Shown here one piece after another: positions 33,861 to 45,170 of a stretch of 64,000 bases of DNA. The notes beneath the pieces were generated by a model. It made no database searches, had not been told where the DNA came from, and saw nothing but the letters and a program-made list of their open reading frames with translations. Both the position numbers and the translations under genes were made by a program. The DNA lies in contig JAQFVV010006312.1 in assembly GCA_028023455.1 (NCBI GenBank), positions 686,001 to 750,000 on the forward strand. Reading direction: 5' to 3'. This DNA comes from Epiperipatus broadwayi. Taxonomy: Eukaryota; Onychophora; Udeonychophora; Euonychophora; Peripatidae. The first letter of the stretch is position 1. Every line of letters starts with the position of its first letter.

Positions 33861-36017
33861 TTTAAATATTTAAAAGTTGCATGTGATTTTTTTTTAGAAT
33901 ATTATACATTTATAAAATAAAATTAAAAAGAAATCCAATCCAATTTCAGTTTTAGTATAAAATAAAGATTTTACATACAAGTGAAAGATTGGGCATTTTA
34001 AAAAACTTTCATCAGAAGGAATAAAAGAAAATTACAGAATTCAAGAAGTTTAAAGGAACATGCATTTGCAAATAGATTTATGCCTGGTCTTTGTTTTTAT
34101 TGTGTGCCTATATTATAAAAGTATTTTCAATGTTCTGATCTAAATATTTAGTTTACATTCGTAATGTGTCTCATACATAATATTAGCTGATATTTCTTAC
34201 TGATTGAGTGGATTAAGAGCATATTGTTAGACTGTTAATTAAAAAAGATTTATGATCATCATTGTTTATGTCATTTTATTTTCTGGTGCCTGAGAAAAAG
34301 CAACATAATAATTATTATTTATTTGTCCCAAAATTAAATATTTTGCAAATGCAATTTAACGGTACCAGGCCACTAAGATACACTTTAAATATTTCACGCT
34401 ATTATTGATATTTAATTCCATTTATTAATGAAATAAACAAGTTTGTAGTTAATAATCAAATGCGAAAGTATTAAAGTTTATTCAAAGAAAATGTGTGATC
34501 AGATCCTCGTGGAGTCTTTATTATACGTTTGTGATCATTTATTTAAAGAGGCATTTTTTTCTTTTTTTTCTCTTAGTCATATTTGTTATAACAATGATGG
34601 CTATGGGTCTATTACTCATTAGTCCCAGTGGATCTATAGAATTTGTTTAATACTATTTGATTGTTTATTTAGCTATGAGTTTAGTTTAGTTTTATGCTCA
34701 AGATTAATCTGCCTTAGTACTTAGATCAGGAGTATCATTTGAATGAAATACTATCTCATCTATTATTATTCTAATGGAGTGTGAATGGATCTATGGCCAG
34801 CATAACTGGATATATTTCTTTTAAGCTTTTTATAACGAAAAAAAAATCTTTATTTGAGTTTTAATGATCGATCCAGCTAAGCCTAATTATTCCATTACAA
34901 TATATTAGTGACTGGTAATGATATTTATATTATGACAGGTAATTTAATGCCAGAGATTGATTTATATATATAAAAGATAAAAAGTAAAGATAAATTAAAC
35001 TGAAATAGAATTAAATTAATTATTGTTTTTAATTATTCATTCTAAATTTATTATTTGTTTACTAATCCTTATACCTGCAATGAAATGTTTTTAAAATTAT
35101 ACACAAAAATAATTTACGTATTTAGTAATAGTAAATAAAAATAAGTATCGATCAATATAAATTTAGTCTTTACAAATAAATAAACAATTCTTTTTATTAA
35201 AAAGTAATTACAATAAAATATATTTTCTTATTTTTTTACCTACAGTGTTCTTAATCAGTTCACGCTCACATACATGGGCGAATCTACGTGTTTTCCGTGC
35301 AAATGGTCACTATAGAGTTATTAAGAAAAGATCTAGTGAAAAATAAATATTAATACGATTTATTGTTAAAGATAAAGAAAACAAATTTTAAAAAATTAAA
35401 AATTTTGATATAAAAAAAATAAACATTTGAATAGAAGATAGGAATGAGTTCTTTTTAATCTTATTTAAAAAGAAAATCTTTTGATGATTGAGTAAAGCAT
35501 GAAAATGTGGGTGTATTCAATAAATAAAACTACTCACAATCATCACCATCTGATCACCTTGAATAATTTTCCAAATGCCGTTTCTGAAGTATTCTTTTAG
35601 AAATATAATATGTGGTATAATATAATTCTTCACAAAGAAAAGAAATACGACGGATTTCCCCACTAGCTAATAAAACACTCTATTTACTACATTACTGGTC
35701 TCGGGAAACTTGTCTTCAAATAATAGTTATCGTTCTAGAAAGATTCACCCCAAAAAACAATGATTTTATTTATTGATAATCACAACAACAAGAAAATTTT
35801 AAAAAAGTAACAAATATTCCAATGAAAAAAAAAAGCATGTAATTTTTGAAAATTTATTCAAAATTGTTTTTTTTAACATATATGAGTATAGTATGCGAAT
35901 ACAAATTTGCTAAAAGTCTTATTATTTTCATAAATGTAATTTCTACTTTTGTTTTAAATTATCCTTTAAAGGTTTTTTTAATCTACTATTAAATGTATAC
36001 ACAATGATACATGTGAG
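33861..36017. other. AT-rich spacer
   Basis: No recognisable coding region or repeat. Slightly less AT-biased around 35260-35330 without identifiable content. Confidence 0.5.
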
Positions 36018-36019
36018 TG

Positions 36020-36135
36020 TAGTTTTTTTTTTTCCATATGTCATAGCATCGGTCGGGAGGGGATCCCGCAACAACTGTCTGCAACCAATTGCTTGTTTGC
36101 AAGGCTGCTGCGCTGACCTCTCGGCTAACAACGCT
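36020..36135 (-). mobile_element. tRNA-derived SINE, copy with internal insertion
   Basis: Minus strand from CAGCGTTGTTAGCCGAGAGG, through GCAGCCTTGCAAACAAGC (anticodon-arm region) and GGGATCCCCTCCCGACCGAT, to ATGCTATGACATATGG followed by an A-run (T on plus, 36021-36032). About 20 extra bases lie between the anticodon arm and the T arm, and the B box is degraded. Confidence 0.7.
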
Positions 36136-36527
36136 GAGAAAGATAGGAATATTATATTAATTTTTATCCGTGAATTGACATAAGATATGGTGAAATTTTT
36201 TTAGTTTATAATATTTATCTATATCAGTACAGATATTTATTTTTATATCAGGTTTTAAATTATTTAGATGAAAATGGGCGACTTCTTTAGACCTAATATT
36301 TTTTAGAGAATATGCTAAAATGAAATACTTGTCTCTGGCCCTTTATTTTATTTCACGAGCAATTCAATGAGTATGAATATTTAATGACATTAGGTAAACA
36401 TGCAGTTACCAGATGACTACAAAATTTTGTAGTTCAAATTTTTTCACCAGAGGGTTTCTTGTCGAATTATTTAAAAATTTGTTGTGAAATATCAAATACA
36501 CGAAATTATAATTAAAAAAAAACAAAC

Positions 36528-36540
36528 AAGTAATTATATT
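36528..36540. repeat. 13-bp target-site duplication, left
   Basis: AAGTAATTATATT, identical to 38146-38158, directly abutting the ~345-bp array. Confidence 0.85.
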
Positions 36541-38145
36541 TATCTAAATCGCATGTTGAAAATTGATAATAAATTGAAAGTATGCTAGCCTTTCTCACAT
36601 GCGCAATTATAACAGAGAAAGCCAATCAGATTTTAAACAGATATCTAATAAATAATCAAGCTTAGACACGAGACAGAGATTTTGATAGAAAAGGTTGATA
36701 CCACCTTTTCTAAACTTAACTTTTATATATATAAGCCAGTCTTAAGCATCTTAGCCCGAAAGCTTTAAATATATAAACAAATACAATTATCATTCATTGT
36801 GTTATAAATATAATATATTACGGCACGAAATCTCAGATTTACTATACCGCAATTTTCATAGCAGCAACGTTTGTAAACAATATTTATCTAAATCGCATGT
36901 TGAAAATTGATAATAAATTGAAAGTATGCTAGCCTTTCTCACATGCGCAATTATAACAGAGAAAGCCAATCAGATTTTTAAACAGATATCTAATAAATAA
37001 TCAAGCTTAGACACGAGACAGAGATTTTGATAGAAAAGGTTGATACCACCTTTTCTAAACTTAACTTTTATATATATAAGCCAGTCTTAAGCATCTTAGC
37101 CTGAAAGCTTTAAATATATAAACAAATACAATTATCATTCATTGTGTTATAAATATAATATATTACGGCACGAAATCTCAGATTTACTATACCGCAATTT
37201 TCATAGCAGCAACGTTTGTAAACAATATTTATCTAAATCGCATGTTGAAAATTGATAATAAATTGAAAGTATGCTAGCCTTTCTCACATGCGCAATTATA
37301 ACAGAGAAAGCCAATCAGATTTTAAACAGATATCTAATAAATAATCAAGCTTAGACATGAGACAGAGATTTTGATAGAAAAGGTTGATATCAACCTTTTC
37401 TAAACAACAATATATAATGCATGAAAGAAAGGCTAGCATACTTTCAATTTATTATCAATTTTCAACATGCGATTTAGATAAATATTGTTTACAAACGTTG
37501 CTGCTATGAAAATTGCGGTATAGTAAATCTGAGATTTCGTGCCGTAATATATTATATTTATAACACAATGAATGATAATTGTATTTGTTTATATATTTAA
37601 AGCTTTCGGGCTAAGATGCTTAAGACTGGCTTATATATATAAAAGTTAAGTTTAGAAAAGGTGGTATCAACCTTTTCTATCAAAATCTCTGTCTCGTGTC
37701 TAAGCTTGATTATTTATTAGATATCTGTTTAAAAAATCTGATTGGCTTTCTCTGTTATAATTGCGCATGTGAGAAAGGCTAGCATACTTTCAATTTATTA
37801 TCAATTTTCAACATGCGATTTAGATAAATATTGTTTACAAACGTTGCTGCTATGAAAATTGTGGTATAGTAAATCTGAGATTTCGTGCCATAATATATTA
37901 TATTTATAACACAATGAATGATAATTGTATTTGTTTATATATTTAAAGCTTTCAAGCTAAGATGCTTAAGACTGGCTTATATATATAAAAGTTAAGTTTA
38001 GAAAAGGTGGTATCAACCTTTTCTATCAAAATCTCTGTCTTGTGTCTAAGCTTGATTATTTATTAGATATCTGTTTAAAAAATCTGATTGGCTTTCTCTG
38101 TTATAATTGCACATGTGAGAAAGGCTAGCATACTTTCAATTTATT
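36541..38145. mobile_element. Palindromic array of a ~345-bp repeat (2.5 forward, ~2.1 reverse units)
   Basis: Forward units start at 36541, 36885 and 37230 (TATCTAAATCGCATGTTG; periods 344 and 345). The third breaks off after TTTTCTAAAC at 37405. After a 20-bp join, reverse-complement units follow: the landmark GGCTAGCATACTTTCAATTT occurs at 37431, 37777 and 38123 (period 346). Units differ at only a few positions, so the array is young. Each unit contains a hairpin (AGAAAAGGT..ACCTTTTCT type). At 37376-37401 a variant makes a perfect 26-bp palindrome. No open frame, B box or hammerhead core found. A 13-bp duplication flanks the whole. Confidence 0.9.
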
Positions 38146-38158
38146 AAGTAATTATATT
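38146..38158. repeat. 13-bp target-site duplication, right
   Basis: AAGTAATTATATT, matching 36528-36540 exactly; the array inserted as one unit. Confidence 0.85.
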
Positions 38159-38251
38159 ATAAAAAATAATTTTATTAAAATAATAACAATATATCCTACC
38201 AACATTCATAATTACTGTCCATTGTAATTTTCGCTTACAATAGCGATAAAA

Positions 38252-38675
38252 TTTGCAAAGACTGCTTCAGTCGTGTAGACTGTAGAGAGTCCTGAAAGAA
38301 AATTCCTGCAGATAGGATTTGAATAAAGTACTGCCGGTACCACACTGATGTTTGAGCTTGCGTTTAGCTGTCATCCACATATTTTCCACATTTTGTATGT
38401 GGATATCAGGGTTGTGAGGATCTACAAAGTTCTCCTGGTGTATAACAACAGAGTGCACATATACACCATTACGGATTATGCTTAAGTTGTTGAATGCACC
38501 CCATCCATCCGCACTGCACACAATAATGATGACATAGAGTACTATTCTTAAGCAGGTGCCTCCTTGCTAACCACTTTATTGCTAACTCCGGAGTTAGAAG
38601 TTCATCCATCAACAGCCACAATGTCCAATTTTCTACACGAATATCTGCAGCATGTGACACTTCATTTTCTGTCAC
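38252..38675 (-). pseudogene. Merlin / IS1595-type (ISXO2-like) transposase, internally deleted
   Basis: Transposase of a cut-and-paste DNA transposon. The minus-strand frame 38521-38267 reads DGWGAFNNLS, then VYVHSVVIHQENFVDPHNPD, HIQNVENMWMTAKRKLK and SYLQEFSFRTLY. This is the C-terminal half of the DDE domain: the second Asp (DGW) and the Glu (NVENMW) are present. Directly upstream, in another frame, LTPELAIKWLARRHLLKNS resembles the N-terminal part that normally precedes a Cys-rich segment. The portion with the Cys cluster and first catalytic Asp, normally over 100 residues, is absent, so N- and C-terminal pieces were joined by deletion. Non-functional. Its left side lies about 100 bp from the palindromic array. 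Confidence 0.75.
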
Positions 38676-39050
38676 TACAACTACATTTCCATTTAGGATT
38701 CATTGCCCCAAGACAATGTAATAATTTCACACTACCAGAAATACTTTATTCCAATCCTACCTATAGGAATTTACTTTGCAAATTTTATCTTTTCTTTTAT
38801 TTTTTTCTATAAACAAAAACTACAATGCGCAGTAATTTGACAAGAAACCATTTGGTGAGAAAAATTTGAAACAAAATATGAATTTTATTGTGACCTGGTA
38901 ACTGCATGTTTACCATGATATTATATATCCACGCAAAAATAAAAACGTTTAGTAAAAACTTATAGAACTGATTATGAGGGAATCCAAAATATAGTTCAAA
39001 TTTCAAATTAATATTCTTAGTATAAATACTGTAAATGAAGCATCAAAAAC
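38676..39050. other. AT-rich spacer, possibly 5' flank of the Merlin remnant
   Basis: No terminal inverted repeats recognised; short open frames without domains. Confidence 0.4.
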
Positions 39051-39066
39051 TGCCGATAATCATCAA
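39051..39066. repeat. SINE target-site duplication, left
   Basis: TGCCGATAATCATCAA, identical to 39173-39188. Confidence 0.9.
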
Positions 39067-39172
39067 GCATTGGTGGGCAAGAGGTTAGCACAGCCACCTT
39101 ACAAAGCAGCAGTTGTCCCGGGTTAGCGGGTTCACTTCCCGGCCGATGCTATGACACATGGAAAAAAAAATT
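39067..39172 (+). mobile_element. Short tRNA-derived SINE with perfect target duplication
   Basis: Only 106 bp: a tRNA-like head beginning GCATTGGTGGGCAAGAGG, the anticodon-arm region CCACCTTACAAAGCAG, and CCCGGGTTAGCGGGTTCACT then TCCCGGCCGATGC (B-box-like GGTTCACTTCC, with the same extra AGC-type insertion in the T arm as the 20.8-kb copy). It ends in TATGACACATGG and an A-run. There is no separate body. Pol III promoter boxes, the A tail and the 16-bp flanking duplication together show LINE-mediated retroposition. It is the youngest-looking SINE in the window. Confidence 0.9.
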
Positions 39173-39188
39173 TGCCGATAATCATCAA
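39173..39188. repeat. SINE target-site duplication, right
   Basis: TGCCGATAATCATCAA directly after the A-rich tail. Confidence 0.9.
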
Positions 39189-40256
39189 ACAATATATTTG
39201 ATCAACTCTCTATATAATAATAAGGCAGTAAAAACTCATAATAGTAGCAATTGGTAATTAATTGAAACTTCAGTTGTTTAATCTGTTTTGAAGAACTACT
39301 AAACAATGAGGAAAGTTGTATTTTCATTATAAATATGCTGTCAAAATATACAAGTCCTTGTAGTAACAATCCATATAGCTAAGGACCATTATGTAAAATG
39401 AATGCAATATTATTAGTTGTATCATATAAGCATCTCAAGAAATATCCTTGTTTCTGCCTCTAAAAATATATTTCACTCAAAAATTATCAGCACATATAAT
39501 TATTTTATTATTGGTTAGTATATGCAATATAGAATTATATTCCTTCATATGCAAACAATCAAAACTGAGTTTATTGCGATTAATGATAAATTCCAAATTG
39601 AGTTTATTGTTGTTTTGACAATGCAATGGCAATTAGTTAACAATTTTCAAAAATTATCCAAAATGATCTATCCATGATTTAATTACTATTACATATTTGA
39701 TCTACTTGAAGTGAATGCAATCAATTATGCATAATATCTATTGAAGAATAATGCTTTGTTATAGTCTCTATGACAATACATATTTGCCTGCATGGCATAT
39801 ATTAATTGGAATGAATGCAGTGTATTTTCATTTTTGCTTATGTGCACATATATATGTTTTTAGCAATATTTCGTATTCTCAAAATAGTAATTATAATTTT
39901 AATTTGAATAATAAATTAAAATTGTTAATTCTTTAAAGAAGATCACAATTAATTTTCTTTTTTCTTTTTATAATCATTATTTGTGTTATATCTAAATAGA
40001 GACTTCTTCCTAGCGATTATTCTCTTATTGCCCCACCTGTTGAATGGAATAAATATGAGAGAATGATTGAGAAAGTTTGTATCTGTGTACTTTTTATTAA
40101 TTATATTTATTACATTTAGTTTTGCAATGGTGTTAAAAAATTGTATTTAGTTATATATATTTATCAACTTTAGATGCTCTTTCCATTTGATATATTGCTA
40201 TCTACTTAAGACTATTTTTTTATTATATAAAATTAAGTATTTAAAAGATTATATAT
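39189..40256. other. AT-rich spacer
   Basis: No recognisable feature on either strand. Confidence 0.5.
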
Positions 40257-40443
40257 TGCTTCATATAAACTTTAATGCAAAAAACTTTTTTTAATGATTC
40301 CTTTATTTTCCTGACAGTTTCGGCCATTTGGCAATCTTCATCAGAGCTACAATATTGAATGATATAAACATATCAGAAAACTGTCAGAAAAATAAAGGAA
40401 TCACTAAAAAAAGTTTTTTTTGCATTAAAGTGTATATGAAGGG
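40257..40443. mobile_element. Foldback (MITE-like) element F2 with hammerhead-like core
   Basis: Inverted arms of about 62 bp: CTTCATATAAACTTTAATGC (40259) through TTCCTTTATTTTCCTGACAG, mirrored by CTGTCAGAAAAATAAAGGAA through GCATTAAAGTGTATATGAAG (to 40440). The ~65-bp loop contains, on the minus strand, CTGATGA (40344-40338), AGATTGCCAAATGGCC and GAAA (40321-40318). Spacing fits a hammerhead core, but stem II pairs only in part (GCC/GGC) and no clear stem III/UH is seen. Confidence 0.7.
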
Positions 40444-42340
40444 GTTATAGTAAGCAATAAATATGAATATATGAAGAAATGCAAAGAAAGTAAAAGGTGA
40501 AAAATAAAAATATATTTAAAAGACCGAGAGCGTTATGCAATATTTATATATACATCAAATAAATGTTATTTTTATAAATATTTATATTTTGCAACAACTA
40601 GAAATAATATCTTTTTTAAAAAATGCTAGTTCATTTGTTCATTTATTTTTCACTTCACTTTTCCAACTTTAATTTCCCGTTACAATATATATATATACAT
40701 ACTCAGTGCTGGTATAAAAACTTTTTTTTTTTTACAAATTTATAATTTAGTATAAGCAAAATTTTATATCTATAAATACTATTTGTATGTACTGCTGCAT
40801 AGTACAGAGATCATGGAATCCCGACCAGATAACATTATAAAAATTTTTAGAATTCAGTCAGGCTTATATATATTTTTTATGTAAATCTAATCTAATTAGC
40901 CAAAGTAATTGACTATTCAATATTGATCAGCACATAGGTTTCTAACTATTCTCAAATAAAAAGTAAAACAAAAATAGAAAATTCCCATCATGCAACAGCC
41001 AAGGAAGTAATTAACGTCTTAATTCATCGTTTTTCTATGAGAGAATATTGGAGACTTTGCCTTGAAGTGAGATATTTAAAGGCTGGATTATCTACCTGTT
41101 TAATTTATAAATTTTTATTATAACTATTTAATTGAAATTAAGCAAAGCTTTTTACACAAAATATGAAAAATTTATCAATTAAATGTAATAATTTATATAC
41201 AATTATATTAACCTTTCTGAGGGTCACTTCATTATTGGCCAAGTGAGGTAAAACTCAGAAACTTTTAATTGGTCAATTGACAAACTCTTTGATAGAAATA
41301 TTTTCATCTTTTAATATATATTAATTTTAGTTTCATTTTCAAAAAGTATATTAATTATTTGTAATGTTAGGAAAGTAAACAAAAGTTTTTTCAAAAATAT
41401 ATTTTTATTTGTATTTTATAGAAATATTCAAAAGCGGAGAAATCAAAGAAAACATTACGAGCAAATTACAAGCAATGCAAACATCATTTATATCCTTCCC
41501 AGATTTACCATTACAAATTTTTTAAGAAATTTTTAGTAAAATCTTAGCGTTTTTCTAAAAATAATTATATTTTCAGCATATTTTAACCAAAATACATTAT
41601 GATATTTAAATAAATGCCAGAAAAATATTCTAAAACATTAATCTTTGTTTGAAAATTAAATAAACAGCTTGGGGCAATCTAAACTCTTGACATGATGTCA
41701 AAATTATTGCTATCGCTGGTTTCTTTTTCAATTTACAATCGTGTAAAGTATACAATTTTTTAATAAAACCTTACTACTTTTGTAAAATAACTATATTTTC
41801 AGGAGATTTTATGAAGATAATTTATAATATGTATGAAAAATAATTAAAAAAACACTCTAAAACATATATTTTCATTTTCAGTGGTGAAAAAATATTTATC
41901 GGAATCATCAGCCAATAAGCATTGAGAATTGATGGCCCAACCAATCAGCACTGACCTTCTTCTTTTGTTAAAGTTAAAACACTCCTAGTATTGATTTTTT
42001 ACTTGTAAAATAATTCAAGAGAGGGCAGCATCTTACAGGACTTTTTCTAAAGTTTCCTATAAGTATAAATATGTCACCATACCTCAAAAAATGGCCGATT
42101 TAGAGCGATCCAAAGCCTTTGACGCAACAATGCGTTGAACCCCACACAAGGGTTTAATGCTTCCTACATAAAGAAAATGTAACCTTAATGCATTTACAGT
42201 GTAAAGAATCATTTTCAAAGGCAAATGTTGTAATCAAAAGTTTGACTTTAAAAAGAGCATTCTGTACTCGAACTACATTAAGATAATGTTCCTGATATTT
42301 TCTCCTTGTAAAAAGCATTGATAAAATTTCACATAAATTA
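40444..42340. other. AT-rich spacer
   Basis: No gene recognised. Around 41990-42150 base composition is more even, with two CCAATA/CCAATCA motifs upstream (41911 and 41939), but no reading frame follows. Confidence 0.45.
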
Positions 42341-42344
42341 TAGA

Positions 42345-42722
42345 TTCATCATCATCAACCATTATCAATCCACTGCAGCATGAAGGTCTCTCCAAGTTCA
42401 ATCCATCTTTTCCTATCTTTAGCTTCTCTTCTCCACATCATCCCTGCACACTTTCTTATTTCATCCATCCATCTCACATGTGGTCTCTTTCTGAGTCTTT
42501 TACAATCTCTTGGAGTCCAGTTCAAAATTTCAATTGTCCATCTATTATCATCTCCTCTAGCAATATGTCCAGCCCAACTCCAGTCTCTTAATTTTTTCAA
42601 TGAGGTCAGAAACATCTGTTTGTTCTCTTACCCATACATTGCGTTTTCGATTTCTTCTTGTTACTCCCAACATGCATCTCTCCATACTTCTTTGAGTGTT
42701 CTGAAGTCTTTGTATTGCAGAT
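42345..42722 (-). mobile_element. 3' end of an RTE-type LINE (copy 6, least decayed C-terminus)
   Basis: Minus strand from CTGCAATACAAAGACTTC (42720) to a GGTTGATGATGATGAATC tail (42346). The open frame 42615-42355 (86 residues) runs uninterrupted to the natural end: LRDWSWAGHIARGDDNRWTI, EILNWTPRDCKRLRKRPHVR, WMDEIRKCAGMMWRREAKDR, then a GE-F-QWIDNG terminus. A stop/frameshift lies just upstream. 5' truncation at the connection region is typical of LINE insertion. Confidence 0.9.
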
Positions 42723-45170
42723 TATTGCAAAATGTATTATATTGCTTAGTTTAAAAGCTAGTCAGAATTATTCATAATTATTATATATAAAGAAAGAATC
42801 ACGATTGATGATGTAAATTTATCATGCAACTATTGGTTGAACTAAATTTGTTGTTAATAATAAATTATTGTTATCTATTTCCCTACAAACATTTGATATG
42901 CATATAGAAATCTTAAAGAATTACAATAAGTATTAGCATATAAGTAAATATGCATATGAACGCTGGAAAGATTAGCCAACTGAAATCGTCCATAGTTATT
43001 AAACTGTGGGACTGAAAGAAATTTTTTTTTTCACTCTTACTTACCGACTTTTTATTAAATAGACCTAGAATAAAAATATTCTATACAGTGAATAGTGTTT
43101 TTAAAAATATCCTATCCTTAAATCCACATTGTTTTGGCTTTGAATTTAGATCTAAAAAAGAATTTAATAAAGAAAATATTTTTGTCTTAAATTTCTGTTA
43201 TTCTTGCAACCACGCATTGTTGTTTTAAGATATTACTTTTTCTTTTAGTCTTTAATTACTGTAAGAATTTTACATTTTTTTTCTTTTAAAATTAAGTCTG
43301 TTGAATAATTATTAAGCTTTTGTATAATAAAGTTATCCATTGCTTTTATCTTTCTAAGGTAAACTGATGAGAAACTTTGTTTATATATACACACAACATA
43401 CTCAACTTATTCCAATGATTTAAAAAATAAAAAATACATATTTTTTATCTGCGCTAAAAATTAATAATTTTAAAATATTAATTGTGTATTTGTAAGTCAA
43501 AAATATATTACCTCTTTTTTTGTTATAATATTCCTCTTTTTTAACTATATATGTGGTGATCTTAATTCATATTAATTATATTTGTACATTTTATCACGAT
43601 GAAATTCCAAATCATTTAAAAAATAAATTGCTTATAATTAAAAAATAACTCACTACATGTTTCTATATCCGGAGAACTAGATATAGGTTAGGTGGTAAGT
43701 TTGAATAATGACAAACTATAACACACACACACACATACATATATTGTATTTAACGATTTTTTAAATTATATTTTACATCTCCAACGCACATATCTTTGAT
43801 TTAATAGCCATCAAAATTTGGCGTGATAGTAGAAAGAAGGATCCGAGAGTTAGAAATCTTTAGATCAAGCCAAACTGTTATTTTTGTTGCCCATTATATA
43901 TATGTCTTCTCAAATGATCAACCATTGGATTATTTATTTGTGTGTATGTGTGTTTTCCTTGTATTTTCTCTTTCTTTTTTTTTGTTCAAGAGAGAGTGTA
44001 TATATATCAAAACTATATCTTTAGGACAAATGTTGGATTTTTCTTAATTTCAATAGATCAACATTTAAAAATCATATTAATTTTTGGTTATATGGGAAGT
44101 TTGATTCTAAGTTCAATTAAGAAATGTTTCTTTAAATTTCTATTCAAATAAGTTGTGCTTTTAACTATTAAATCACAAGTACAATGTGTGTTTTTCACTA
44201 TAAATAACTGCTATATGTCCGATTTTATTGCATCAAAGACATAATGTCGTATTTTGCTTTCAATGACATCATTGAAATTTTACTTAGCAATTGAAAATGA
44301 ATAGTTAATTAACTGATTTATATTTTTTTCAGGTTTAGGACAATGCTGTAGATGTTCTTGTTTTGCCTTTATTTGCAGTCTTCTATCACACAAGTGTAAG
44401 GGGAAATGTTCTCTTTGTATGAATGTTTCCCTGTGCTTCTAAATTTTATTTACTTAGCTCTGTAATCACATATCTTGTAATAAAAAGGTTTATCATATTT
44501 ATGAATTTTTTCTTGTATTTTTAAAATGTTTTGGGAAAAAGTTTCTGCCTATTTTGATATTAATTCAGATTTGATCATGTAAGACACTGATCTTACACAT
44601 TCTCATCATTAATAAGAAGAGAGTTGTACAAGTTTTGTGAACTTTTTAAAAATAATTATTTGACTTAATGAAGGCTTTTGATGACAATTACTTTGTATTC
44701 CAGAATTGCATGGTTATATCAGAAAACTTTTCAGTTCATTTCCCCCTTTTTTTAAAAATATTCCTGAGTTAAACTTTAACTATCAACATTTTTGCTTTCA
44801 TTTTCTTCTTGAGATTTGTGTTTTATTTATATTTTTTGTTTCTGTACTTGCATCTTTGAGGAGAAGAGGTAATAAAATATATTTGCATTATTTCAACTTC
44901 CTCAGTTAATTTTTGACAATTTGATTTATTTTAATATTTTTAGAATTTTTTCCAAAAAGATAAATATTATTAACATTAATTTTAATTAAGTTTAGCAAAT
45001 TTAACCATTATTGTAAAAGATTTGAAAAGGCATACTTGTCTTATGAAAAAACCAAGTTAAAAGAAAACAAATTATTTAAATTACTATTAAAAGCAATCAT
45101 TTCAAGACTATCACAAAATTCAATATGCCTATCTTATGATCAAACATCGCATGAGTTCCTTGATAACTTA
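42723..45170. other. AT-rich spacer
   Basis: Short open frames only; (CA)n at about 43720-43740. Nothing recognisable. Confidence 0.5.

Noticed and set aside
36541-38145. Hammerhead core in the 345-bp array
   Set aside because: CGAAA and CTGAGA fragments exist, but no CTGANGA with correctly spaced stem II and GAAA was found on either strand.
36541-38145. CRISPR-like array
   Set aside because: Unit length of ~345 bp, no spacers and inverted orientation; a eukaryotic interspersed repeat.
21990-41100. Shared ATATTTAAAGGCTG at about 21990 and 41068
   Set aside because: Only a short match in AT-rich DNA with little similarity around it; too weak to call a repeat family.
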